From: Bacillota bacterium
GTDB taxonomy: Bacteria; Bacillota; Desulfotomaculia; Desulfotomaculales; JAJYZD01
Length of the DNA stretch: 17,534 bases
Direction of reading: 5' to 3'
NCBI GenBank assembly: GCA_021800315.1
Contig: JAJYZD010000050.1
Location: 1-17,534 of the forward strand
Below the pieces are notes generated by a model, which was given only the letters and a program-made list of their open reading frames with translations, was not told the DNA's origin and did no database searches. The first letter of the stretch is position 1. The number at the start of each line of letters is the position of its first letter. Below are positions 1 to 7,018 of this stretch, piece by piece. The translations under genes and the position numbers were made by a program.

Positions 1-299
1 TGCGGATGGCGGGGGCGACGTGTAAGCGTCCTGCCTTATGCCATTCCGCTAAGACTCCCTCCCTCTGCGTAATTAGTGGCCTATGCTAAGGTTTGCTTAC
101 GTTGCGAGGAACGGTTGGGAATTGATACGGAGCCCGTGCCCAAGCCCTTGGTGGCCCGGTCCGTATAAAAGACGGACGGTTTCCGTTTTCTCAACAATTG
201 GAGGCAATGGAGCGTTGTCAAGAAAGCGGCGATAGCCGCCATTAAGGAAATCACAAAGAAGGAGGTGAAAAGCCTGGTTTTTTGGCGGCACCACAGAAA
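1..299. other. Non-coding stretch with hairpins, no gene recognised
   Basis: I see no convincing protein gene here; the short open frames on both strands lack ribosome binding sites and family-like sequence. The stretch contains a compound hairpin (outer stem ATACGGA 125-131 with TCCGTAT 160-166, inner stem CCAAG 140-144 with CTTGG 147-151) and a small hairpin GCGGC/GCCGC (226-230 with 235-239, GATA loop). Neither is followed by a convincing T-run. It may be the upstream flank or the 5' part of the structured RNA that begins near 300. Confidence 0.3.
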
Positions 300-590
300 T
301 AACGCGCTGAAGGCGGGGTAAAACCCTTAAAGTTTGCGGTCGATGGGTACCTGCCGCAAGATAGGGTATGGCGGCGGTACACGTAGTGAAAGGCCGTCGT
401 CATACAGTCAACGACCACGGGGTACCCACCCGCAGGGTGGGTCGTGGGTAACACCCCCTTCCGGGCAGAACTGTTAAGCCAGGCGGCGTTTCCGCCACCC
501 GGAACGCGGACGGGAGTCCGTAGCCCAGCAGCTGAATCCTGTGACGCTGCCACCCCGCTTGGTCAGTGGGAGAGGAGCATGTCCGCGCTC
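300..590 (+). ncRNA. Candidate large structured RNA, possibly HEARO/omega-RNA class
   Basis: A near-continuous series of local hairpins is visible. GGG/CCC (316-318 with 324-326). TTGCGG/CCGCAA (334-339 with 354-359). A 12-bp stem with two G-U pairs (366-377 with 394-405). CCAC plus ACCCACCC pairing with GGGTGGGT plus GTGG (415-418 and 424-431 with 435-442 and 444-447). GGCGG/CCGCC (482-486 with 492-496). CGGAC/GTCCG with a GGGA tetraloop (507-511 with 516-520). Two weaker stems near 528-590. No plausible protein is encoded. From memory, the general look (TAAGCCAGG box, multi-hairpin core lying just 5' of an ORF) resembles HEARO/omega-RNAs that precede iscB, but no alignment was done. Boundaries and strand are uncertain; the strand is inferred from G-U pairs and from the downstream gene. 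A group II intron is less likely because no domain V hairpin was found. Confidence 0.42.
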
Positions 591-651
591 GTTTACACGG
601 GTCGAAGCATGTTTCAGAAGCCAGGCAACGGCTGTGGCATCTGGTTTAACC

Positions 652-1188
652 GTGTTGGATGACAAGGTTTACACCATCGAAGATTACATGAGACTAGATG
701 ATGACAACCGCTATGAGCTAATTGGAGGTAAGTTAATTATGGTTCCACGCCCCCAATGGAAGCATCAAAAAATAAGCGGTGCATTACATGCCCAGTTCCT
801 TAACTTCCTAAACCAAAACCCTATTGGCGAGGTGCTGTGGGATCTTGATGTCCATTTGGGCGACAAGGTTGTGCGTCCGGATGTATTGTTTATCCCCAAG
901 AAACACATTGAAATACTCGGTGAATCATTCCCCAATGCGGCTCCAGACTTAGTTATCGAAGTATTGTCACCGTCTTCTGAAAGCCATGACCGAAAGACAA
1001 AGAGCAAATTATATTTCGAAAATGGTGTAAAAGAATATTGGGTAGTTGATCCCCAACAAAAAACAGTTGAGGTTTTTACGGCTGGCGAAAAGAATTGGAC
1101 ATGGATAGGTGTCTTTGACCAGGAGGACGTTCTAACTACTTCACTTTTGCCGGGGTTGGAAATAAGGCTGGAAGATGTTTTCACATAG
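652..1188 (+). CDS. Uma2-family PD-(D/E)XK nuclease-fold protein
   Basis: About 178 residues, typical of the Uma2 (DUF820) family, whose members have a restriction-endonuclease-like fold and mostly unknown roles. The N-terminal family signature is visible (YTIEDYMRL, then RYELIGGKLI), followed by the acidic and catalytic positions: Asp77 in RPDVLFI, Glu103 in LVIEVLSPSS, and Lys119 before YFENGVKEYWVVDP. I chose GTG 652 (TTG 655 is equally possible) because the family begins just before YTIEDY; the open frame reaches back to 541 but that part is non-family sequence within the structured RNA. No clear ribosome binding site is present. Base composition is far AT-richer than its neighbours, and it stands alone, which suggests lateral acquisition. 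Family call is firm; function is unknown. Confidence 0.82.
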   Translation: MLDDKVYTIEDYMRLDDDNRYELIGGKLIMVPRPQWKHQKISGALHAQFLNFLNQNPIGEVLWDLDVHLGDKVVRPDVLFIPKKHIEILGESFPNAAPDLVIEVLSPSSESHDRKTKSKLYFENGVKEYWVVDPQQKTVEVFTAGEKNWTWIGVFDQEDVLTTSLLPGLEIRLEDVFT

Positions 1189-1431
1189 ATGCCTGCGGCG
1201 ATATGGCCAAAACAAGGTATCGCTATGGCAATGCTCAACGAGTATAATTACAATACAAAGGACATGGCCACCCGTTTCGAGCAATGAAGGTTAAGGGAGA
1301 TCAGAGGTTAGTGGAATTCCGGTCTGCAAATAATGGACCACCCCAACAGCCGCGGATATGCCAAGGAATACCATCCCGGGTTCTGACCACGCTTCCGGGA
1401 GGGCCCTGAGCCACCCGTCTTCGGGATGGCC

Positions 1432-1459
1432 TCATAATATGCGAAATATCGTATTATGA
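1432..1459. repeat. AT-rich inverted repeat TCATAATA / TATTATGA
   Basis: The arms TCATAATA (1432-1439) and TATTATGA (1452-1459) are exact reverse complements separated by 12 bases, followed on the + strand by eight A residues. With no T-run on the correct side it does not look like an intrinsic terminator. Its AT-richness inside GC-rich DNA and its position upstream of the surface-protein cluster would suit an operator, but no promoter hexamers could be assigned with confidence. Confidence 0.45.
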
Positions 1460-1538
1460 AAAAAAAGGAGAGTTTGGGCCGGTTCGAGAGGATTACCCGG
1501 CGGAGTGTCGAAATTAAATTTTAGGAAATTTCAGAAAA

Positions 1539-1572
1539 CGGTGGGCGACCGGCCGCTGGCCGGTGCCCACCG
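1539..1572 (+). promoter_or_regulatory. Long GC-rich hairpin just upstream of the surface cluster
   Basis: The left arm CGGTGGGC-G-ACCGGCC (1539-1554, one bulged G at 1547) pairs with GGCCGGT-GCCCACCG (1558-1572) around a GCT loop, giving 15 pairs. There is no U-tract; the 3' arm abuts the purine-rich ribosome binding region (1573-1582) of the gene starting at 1588. It could stabilise the mRNA 5' end, modulate initiation, or be a terminator for upstream transcription that lacks a U-run. Confidence 0.55.
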
Positions 1573-1587
1573 GAAAGGGTGGTTCAC

Positions 1588-2247
1588 GTGCGCAACCTTG
1601 GAAAGATTTCCGGCCCGCTGCTGGCGGCAATCATCCTCGTCCTGGCGCTCCTCGCCCCGGCCACAGGGGCCCCGGCCCGGACCGTTCCCGACTTCACCAG
1701 GCTCGGCTTTCCCACCGTGGTGGCCCAGGCGCGGGTGACGCCGGCCACCGGGGCCGTGCTGCATGCGGGAAACGTCACCGTCGCCGTGCCAGCCGGGGCG
1801 GTCAGCGCCGGGGTGGACTTCCAACTACTCGAGGGTCCGGTGGCCGCATTCCAGTCCAAGGCGCCGCCCGGACAGAAGGTGCTGAGCGATTTCGCTTTCA
1901 AAGTGGTGGGTGCAAACGGCGGGCTGGTTGCTGCTTTCGGAAAGCCGGTGATTTACACCCTGACCAGTTCCCGGGTACAAAAAGGAAGCGTTTACTGGAA
2001 CGTACTGCCTTCGGGGAAGTGGGTGGTTAACCCGGTACCGGCCGGAATCGTTCCCGGAAAACAGTTGAGGCATGGCATTCTGGCGGCCCCGGTGGGCTGG
2101 GTGGTTACGAGTCCTGTGGCGCTGGTGACCGGGGCCACGGCTCCGGTGACCGGGCTGCCGCTGGGGCCGGTGCTGCTGGCCGGGCTGGGCTTGCTCGCGC
2201 TCGGAGCGATTCTTCTGGCGGCGCGGCGCCGGCTCGGGGCGGGCTGA
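1588..2247 (+). CDS. Secreted protein with C-terminal membrane anchor, putative sortase partner
   Basis: About 219 residues from GTG 1588, which is preceded by AAAGGGTGG at good spacing; an in-frame GTG at 1579 would overlap that site. The N-terminus is a signal peptide (basic MRNLGK, then a hydrophobic stretch ending in APATGAPA). The middle is beta-rich and contains VTVAVPAGAV followed by a KPVIYTL strand, reminiscent of ZU5-like or Ig-like bacterial surface domains, but I do not assign a family. The C-terminus has the layout of a cell-wall sorting signal: LPLGP, about 20 hydrophobic residues, then ARRRLGAG. The motif is not a canonical LPXTG. The next gene (16 bases downstream) is a sortase, so this is its likely partner or substrate, though a plain membrane anchor is possible. 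Confidence 0.7.
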   Translation: MRNLGKISGPLLAAIILVLALLAPATGAPARTVPDFTRLGFPTVVAQARVTPATGAVLHAGNVTVAVPAGAVSAGVDFQLLEGPVAAFQSKAPPGQKVLSDFAFKVVGANGGLVAAFGKPVIYTLTSSRVQKGSVYWNVLPSGKWVVNPVPAGIVPGKQLRHGILAAPVGWVVTSPVALVTGATAPVTGLPLGPVLLAGLGLLALGAILLAARRRLGAG

Positions 2248-2262
2248 GAGGCGGGACCGCGC

Positions 2263-3330
2263 ATGGTCCGCTTCCTGGGGCGGCTGGGTTGGACGGTTAC
2301 GGTACTGGGAGCGGCTATCCTCCTGGCGACGGTTGCTTTTTTGCTCTGGGGCCGTGTCCGCCAGAATCAGTTGCGGGTGGCAACCGCAGCCCTGGTGCCG
2401 GGAGCATCTCTTGCCGGCGGAGGGTGGGACGGCCCGCCCCCCGCCGGCAAGGTGATGGGCCTCCTGGTCATCCCTTCCCTCGGGTTGCGCGCGGCCTTTG
2501 TCCAGGGCACGGGCTTCTCCCAACTAGGGCAGGCGCCGGGACACCTGGCCGGGTCGACGTTGCCCGGCCTGCCTGGGACGGCGGTCATCGCCGCCCACAA
2601 CCTCACTTTCTTTCGTCATCTGGACCGGCTGCACCGGGGGCAGGTGATCCAGGTGTATTTGTCCCGGGAAGAAATGGTGTTCCGGGTGCGGGATCAAGCC
2701 GTGATCCGGGAGGGCGCGGCCCTGGCCAACACCCCTTATTCCTCCCTGGTCTTGGAAACCTGCTATCCTCTGGACGCCTTGAACCTGACGCCGTGGCGCT
2801 ACGTGGTCACTGCCCGGCTGGCCGGTGTCCGGTCCGGCGGAGGTTCGGGTTCCCCGCCGGGGACCGGAGCCGCCTGGCCTACGGTGCTGCCCCGCGGTTT
2901 GGCGCGGCGTTTCCCGCTGGGTGCCAACGGTTCCGGGGTACCCATGGGACGGCTGGGTTATGCCGCACCGGACACCCCGGCCGTGGCGACCTGGCAGGAG
3001 AGCGAACACCCCCTGGCGGTCGAGGAGGCCTGGGTCCATCTCTTCGTAGCCCAGTTGGACCTGGCCCGGCGGGGGGACGCATCTGTCTACGGCACCTTGT
3101 TCCGCCCCGGCGCTCCGGCCCGGGTATCGCCTTTCTGGCTGGCGCGCCGGGTGGTGTTCGGCCGCGGCATCTCGGTTACCATAGGACTCGACTCCGCCGC
3201 CCGCCTGCGCTGGGTGCGCGGTACGGTCCCGGTAGCGGTACGGGGGACCGGTGGTTGGCGCCGGCTGACGTTTACCCTGGAGGCCAGGCCTGACGCCTCT
3301 GGACGACTCGCCCTGGTTCCACCCTCTTGA
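2263..3330 (+). CDS. Class D-like sortase with long C-terminal extension
   Basis: A 355-residue predicted membrane-bound transpeptidase. A single N-terminal membrane segment spans about residues 11-29. The sortase domain covers about 60-187 and shows the three catalytic positions: His112 in VIAAHN, Cys167 in LVLETCYP, and Arg179 in TPWRYVV. The ETCYP-DALN-TP-RYVV layout is typical of class D and related sortases, which attach surface proteins or process them in spore-forming bacteria. The remaining ~165 residues (190-355) are an extension that is absent from ordinary ~200-residue sortases; it begins with a Gly/Ser-rich linker and I recognise no family in it. The ATG at 2263 is preceded by GAGGCGGGA. 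It lies in a cluster with a tethered surface protein before and a propeller lipoprotein after. Confidence 0.88.
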   Translation: MVRFLGRLGWTVTVLGAAILLATVAFLLWGRVRQNQLRVATAALVPGASLAGGGWDGPPPAGKVMGLLVIPSLGLRAAFVQGTGFSQLGQAPGHLAGSTLPGLPGTAVIAAHNLTFFRHLDRLHRGQVIQVYLSREEMVFRVRDQAVIREGAALANTPYSSLVLETCYPLDALNLTPWRYVVTARLAGVRSGGGSGSPPGTGAAWPTVLPRGLARRFPLGANGSGVPMGRLGYAAPDTPAVATWQESEHPLAVEEAWVHLFVAQLDLARRGDASVYGTLFRPGAPARVSPFWLARRVVFGRGISVTIGLDSAARLRWVRGTVPVAVRGTGGWRRLTFTLEARPDASGRLALVPPS

Positions 3331-3408
3331 CGCGGACGGCGCTCCTCCCCTGATCGTTCGGCGGAGGCGTCCGCGCCGATGATTGTTCCAGGAAAAGGAG
3401 TGATTCAT

Positions 3409-4515
3409 GTGCGGTTGCGACACAGGTGGTTTCTGCTGCTACCGGTCGCGATTGTCTTAATCTTCGTTGCCGGGTGTGGTACATCCGCTTCCTCTCCGTC
3501 AACCGGGGCGGCGACCACCCAGCCCGGGAAGGGATTCACGGTCCTGGGCCTGGCTCCGGGTCCCCTGAGCGGTCCCGGCGCCGGCACCATCTTTATAGGC
3601 CGCAACGGAGATCATTTCCGCTCCGTGGTTTACGTCCGGGGTGCCAACTCCTTTTTGCCCGCAACAACGCCGGGCGGGCACCGGGCCTTCGTGGCCACCG
3701 AGGCCGGAAAAACCTACGTACTCTCCCTGCCCGACGGCGGCGTGAAGTCGTCTTTCGCCACTCCCGCCGGGGGCCGGCTGGCCGTGGTTTCCCCGGGCGG
3801 CGGTCACGTTTACGTTATAGGGGGATCCTTTACGGCCGCTTATGACACAGCGGCCCCGTACCGGCTGGTCGCCCTGCTCAAGCAGGGCGGCAACGCCTTG
3901 GTTATCTCTCCCGGTGGTCATCACGGCTATCTGGCCGGCAACTTCCGCTCCAACATCCTTAAACTCAACCTGCCTGGGTTGACCGTGGCCGCCACCGCCG
4001 GGGTGGGCGGGACCGGGGATCTGGCCATCTCCCCTGACGGGAAACGCCTCTGGGCGGCCGACATGTTCAACGGGAACCTTTACGTGGTGGATACGGCCGC
4101 CATGCGCCTGGTCCATACCATAAGCACACCGGAGGGCGACCCGGCTATCAACCTCCACAACCTGATGGCCGCCACCGCAGGTTTCATGCAGTTGTCCATG
4201 AACCACAGCGGGAAGCGTCTTTACGCCGCCGGATTCTCCGGCCACGTCCTGGTTTTCGACACTTCCACCTACAAGTACACCAGCCTGGCGATCAAGGTTC
4301 CACCCGGCAAATCCCCGGCCATGGGCGGCACCTCCGCGCCGGCGGCAACGCCGGCGCCGCCCAAACTGAGCGGGCTGGTGGTTCTGCCGTCCGGTCGCCG
4401 CATGATCGCCACCGCCGAAAACTACAAGACCACCCTGTTGCTTTCCACCCGCACGGGCAGAACGCTAGCCACCTATCCGGGCGTGGCCTCCAACCGGTGG
4501 ATCGTGGTCGGATGA
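3409..4515 (+). CDS. Beta-propeller (YncE-like) lipoprotein
   Basis: About 368 residues from GTG 3409, chosen because GGAG (3397-3400) sits 8 bases upstream and the signal peptide then starts correctly (MRLRHRWFLLL). The lipobox VAGC places the lipidated cysteine at residue 23, so the mature protein is predicted to be anchored on the outer face of the membrane. The mature part contains repeated propeller-like blades, such as LAISPDGKRLWAADMFNGNL followed by YVVDT, and related segments with SPGG-H-YV or NHSGKRLYAAG; these are typical of YVTN/YncE and cytochrome d1-like seven-bladed propellers. A low-complexity Ala/Pro linker lies near residues 305-325. No catalytic residues or haem motif are visible. 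It follows the sortase by 78 bases. Its role is unknown, probably in binding or scaffolding. Confidence 0.8.
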   Translation: MRLRHRWFLLLPVAIVLIFVAGCGTSASSPSTGAATTQPGKGFTVLGLAPGPLSGPGAGTIFIGRNGDHFRSVVYVRGANSFLPATTPGGHRAFVATEAGKTYVLSLPDGGVKSSFATPAGGRLAVVSPGGGHVYVIGGSFTAAYDTAAPYRLVALLKQGGNALVISPGGHHGYLAGNFRSNILKLNLPGLTVAATAGVGGTGDLAISPDGKRLWAADMFNGNLYVVDTAAMRLVHTISTPEGDPAINLHNLMAATAGFMQLSMNHSGKRLYAAGFSGHVLVFDTSTYKYTSLAIKVPPGKSPAMGGTSAPAATPAPPKLSGLVVLPSGRRMIATAENYKTTLLLSTRTGRTLATYPGVASNRWIVVG

Positions 4516-4525
4516 AGCTGTTTCC

Positions 4526-4550
4526 GGTAACCGGACGACGTCCGGTTACC
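4526..4550 (+). terminator. Perfect 11-bp hairpin after the lipoprotein gene
   Basis: GGTAACCGGAC (4526-4536) pairs perfectly with GTCCGGTTACC (4540-4550) around a GAC loop, 11 bases after the stop codon. The following bases (TCCCC...) are not a T-run, so it may work as a weak or factor-assisted terminator or as a 3'-end stabiliser. It separates the surface cluster from the SPFH gene. Confidence 0.6.
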
Positions 4551-4608
4551 TCCCCGGCCTCATCTTAACGAGCCGGCCGGGCATGGTTTTTTCCAGGGAA
4601 AGGAGGGG

Positions 4609-5496
4609 ATGAAGTTGCCGGGGCTGGCTGCCGCCGTCATCGTAGTCCTAGCGCTCCTGGCGCTTTCGCTGTCGGTCCGGGTGGTGAAACAATACGAACG
4701 AGGCGTGCTTTTCCGGATGGGGCGGGTTACCGGGGTCCGGGAGCCGGGCCTTAACCTGATCGTGCCGCTCATTGATTATCTGCGCAAAGTATCTCTGCGC
4801 ATCATGACGATGCCCATTCAATCCCAGGGAATAATCACCAAGGACAATGTCAGCGTGGACGTTTCCGCGGTCACCTACTACCGGGTGGTGGATCCGGTCA
4901 GGTCGGTGGTAGCCATCGAAAATGTGGCCACCGCTATCAACCAGATCGCCCAGACCACTTTGCGGAAGGTGGTGGGACAGCACATGCTGGACGAGATTCT
5001 GGCCGAAACCGATCGCATCAATGCCAGTATCCCCCAGATCCTGGACCCGCTTACCGAGGATTGGGGGGTCATGGTTACCCTGGTGGAATTGAAGGACATC
5101 CAGTTGCCCGAGGAGATGAAGCGGGCGATGGCCCGGCAGGCCGAGGCCGAGCGGGAGAAACGGGCCAAAATCATCGCCGCCGAAGGCGAGCTTATGGCGG
5201 TGGACTCCTTGAGCAAAGCGGCGGATATCATGCTCCATCACCCGGTGACCCTGCAACTGCGGACCCTGCAGACCCTGGCGGAAATCGCCGTGGACAAAAA
5301 TTCCACGGTGGTCTTCCCCGCCCCGCTCATGACCACGATCCAGGAGTTGGGGTCGTTCCTGGCCCGGGAAACGAAGGCCGGCACGGAGGCGCCCCCGGCG
5401 GGGCGGCGGGACACGGTTGCAGATTCCGGACCGCCGATTGACACTCCCGGTGCAATCAATGACATAATATCCTTGGAGAAGACCATTATCCCCTGA
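4609..5496 (+). CDS. SPFH-domain (stomatin/slipin) membrane protein
   Basis: A 295-residue stomatin/slipin-type protein. A hydrophobic segment at residues 5-22 anchors it, followed by the SPFH/band-7 domain, with the family signature RVVKQYERGVLFRMGR and then REPGLNLIVPLID. A charged helical region follows (about 165-200, PEEMKRAMARQAEAEREKRAK), the usual oligomerisation coiled coil, and then the conserved Ala-rich AEGEL segment. These proteins form membrane ring or microdomain scaffolds and often regulate partner proteases. No NfeD-type partner is adjacent, which is usual for slipins. AGGAGG (4601-4606) lies only 2 bases from ATG 4609 but 8 bases from TTG 4615, so TTG may be the true start. 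The superoxide dismutase remnant follows after 16 bases. Confidence 0.9.
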   Translation: MKLPGLAAAVIVVLALLALSLSVRVVKQYERGVLFRMGRVTGVREPGLNLIVPLIDYLRKVSLRIMTMPIQSQGIITKDNVSVDVSAVTYYRVVDPVRSVVAIENVATAINQIAQTTLRKVVGQHMLDEILAETDRINASIPQILDPLTEDWGVMVTLVELKDIQLPEEMKRAMARQAEAEREKRAKIIAAEGELMAVDSLSKAADIMLHHPVTLQLRTLQTLAEIAVDKNSTVVFPAPLMTTIQELGSFLARETKAGTEAPPAGRRDTVADSGPPIDTPGAINDIISLEKTIIP

Positions 5497-5512
5497 AAGG
5501 ACGTGGTTCAAA

Positions 5513-6087
5513 TTGAAACACGAGTTGCCGGCTTTTCCGTACGCCTACGACGCCCTGGAACCTCATTACGACGAGCAGACCCTCCGTCTTCATCACGATG
5601 CCCATCACAAGGCCTACGTCGATGGTTTGAACAATGCCGAAGGTAAACTGGCCGAGGCCAGGGAGAAAGGAGACTTCGCCCTGGTGACATCCTGCACAGC
5701 GTCTTCTGGCAGAACATGGCGCCCGGGGCCGGCGGACCGGCGTCCGGCCAGATAGCCCACGAAATCACCAAGGAATTCGGCTCCTTCGAGATGTTCAGGA
5801 AGCAATTCTCAGCCGCCGCCATCGCGGTGGAGGGATCCGGCTGGGCTGTCCTGGCCTGGAACCCCTATTACGGCCGAGTGGCAATTCTTACCGCTGAAAA
5901 GCACCAGGACCTGACCCAGTGGGGAGCGGTCCCGCTCCTTGTCGTGGATGTCTGGGAACACGCCTATTACCTGCAGTACCGAAACAAACGGGCGGCCTTT
6001 GTGGATGCGTGGTGGAACCTGGTAAACTGGGAGGACGTCAACCGCCGCCTCGCCCGGGCCAGGTGCTGCTTCGCCGGGCCGGAATAG
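5513..6087 (+). pseudogene. Fe/Mn superoxide dismutase, broken by deletion and frameshift
   Basis: The first frame (TTG 5513 onward) gives the SOD N-terminus LPAFPYAYDALEPHYDEQTL and the helix LHHDAHHKAYVD with metal ligand His27, ending in GDFALV. The protein then continues in another frame from about 5686 with DILHSVFWQNMAPG, EGSGWAVLAWNPYYGR and DVWEHAYYLQYRNK to the stop at 6085-6087. All four expected metal ligands (His27, the His of LHSVFW, and the Asp and His of DVWEHAYY) are present, but the join at about 5684-5688 lacks the usual segment between ALV and ILHS (roughly 13-14 residues in the family) and changes frame. The first frame stops at 5753-5755. A sequencing or assembly error could produce this, but a bare indel would not also remove a dozen residues. 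It sits in an apparent operon with the SPFH gene. Confidence 0.85.
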
Positions 6088-6195
6088 GAACCCCGCCGGG
6101 GAAAGATCATACCATGGCGATAACCGGCCCGCCGGTGGAGGAAGGACAGGGTTTGTCCCGGCGGACGCCGATGGGGGACGGGTACCGTGGGCTAG

Positions 6196-6656
6196 CTGGG
6201 AAACCTTTCTTATGGGGATCCGCTTTACGGCTATTTCCGCCGGGACATTCCGCCGCAACTCGGACGTGGGGGACAACCCCGCTTCGAAGCGTTCAGCTTG
6301 CGTGCTTCCAACAATGTCTACCTGTATTCGGACAGCGACGGCCACTTGAGAGTAGTGGGTAAGTTCTCCACCGCCCCCGACCGGAACGGTTCCAACGACG
6401 AGCTGATGCGGCGCGAGTTTGCCGGCTTGAACATGATGCGTGACCGGGGATTCGCTTCCTACCCGGCTATTGGCGGACAATGTCTTGCGTTTGGGAAGAC
6501 CGCCGGGTACTGGTACACGGTGACGCCACGCCGGCCAACTTCCTGTTCGGCGCCGGCCTTTGGGTCATTGCTCTGGACATGGAACGCCTGAAGGTTTCGC
6601 ACCGGGTATTCGGGCTTGACACCGGATCTTCTGAATTTGGTAGTCTTTCGGCATAA
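6196..6656 (+). pseudogene. Remnant of an APH/kinase-fold phosphotransferase
   Basis: Two segments of one protein lie in different frames. The first (6196 to about 6465) reads YGDPLYGYFRRDIPPQL, then RASNNVYLY, VVGKFS and MRREFAGLNMMRDRGF, which fits the N-lobe of an aminoglycoside-phosphotransferase-like kinase (VVGKF with the ATP-binding Lys, and the Glu of the following helix). The second (about 6486-6656) reads LVHGDATPANFLFG and ALDMERLKVSHRVF, which fits the catalytic loop HGDxxxxN (His codon at 6516) and the metal-binding Asp. The ~100 residues normally between them are missing and the frame changes. A stop codon at 6193-6195 closes the frame upstream, so the N-terminus is also lost. 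What it once phosphorylated is unknown. Confidence 0.7.
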
Positions 6657-7018
6657 CGCATGTAGGTTCCCCAGAGGAAAGCGGGTAGGCAAGTCCCCCA
6701 TGGAAATTCTATCCGGCGCTCCCGCGTGGACTCTGGCACACGCCATCAAGTAGCACTGGAAATCCACAAGGAGGCTGATGCTCTGCAGACGAAGGGCCCC
6801 TGCCTACCGCCCGGTAATGATCACCTGCCGGGCCATTCCCGTTGACCTGGAATCCGGGATCGATTCTCCATAGTGATACCATAGCAAGGAATCCTTCGCG
6901 GATCAACCCGGTTCCTTGTCCATGAAATCACCGGGCTGCCTGATCGGGACCGGTTTCCCGCTTTGGCGGCCGCCGCTTTTTCCTGTACAATAGAAAGAAA
7001 GCACCTGGGGATAACGGT
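6657..7018. other. Intergenic stretch, decayed sequence with one promoter
   Basis: I find no gene here. Short frames on the minus strand across 6459-6906 have no ribosome binding site and run over the phosphotransferase remnant, so they are taken as shadows. The only assignable element is the promoter at the right end. It probably represents further decayed sequence next to the two pseudogenes. Confidence 0.5.
6963..6991 (+). promoter_or_regulatory. Sigma-A type promoter for the methyltransferase gene
   Basis: TTGGCG (6963-6968) and TACAAT (6986-6991) are separated by 17 bases. The predicted start near 6998 leaves a leader of about 20 bases before the ATG at 7019. Confidence 0.65.

Larger units (their letters stand above)
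1189..1587. other. Intergenic stretch with inverted repeats, no gene seen
   Basis: No gene is recognisable between the Uma2 gene and the surface cluster. It holds a short hairpin ending near 1430 (GCCA-CCCG, TCTT loop, CGGG-A-TGGC, about 1410-1430), an AT-rich inverted repeat, and a long GC-rich hairpin just before the next ribosome binding site (separate entries). A tiny frame at 1456-1524 (22 codons, Lys/Arg-rich) has no ribosome binding site and is not called. Confidence 0.5.

Noticed and set aside
1..650. Group II intron or its remnant in the left flank
   Set aside because: No domain V-type hairpin or reverse transcriptase was found, and the hairpin layout fits other RNA classes better.
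541..651. Longer N-terminus for the Uma2 protein
   Set aside because: The added residues do not look like the family, have no ribosome binding site, and lie within the hairpin-rich RNA.
444..662. Small + strand ORF of 72 codons
   Set aside because: It runs through the paired hairpins of the candidate RNA, has no ribosome binding site, and shows no family features.
1456..1524. 22-codon Lys/Arg-rich mini-ORF
   Set aside because: No ribosome binding site is present, and its ATG falls in an arm of the inverted repeat.
6617..6650. TTGACA-like promoter inside the phosphotransferase remnant
   Set aside because: No -10 box lies at a normal distance and no gene starts downstream.
6467..6739. Minus-strand ORF of 90 codons
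   Set aside because: It is antisense to the phosphotransferase remnant, which shows a clear HGDATPAN motif on the + strand.
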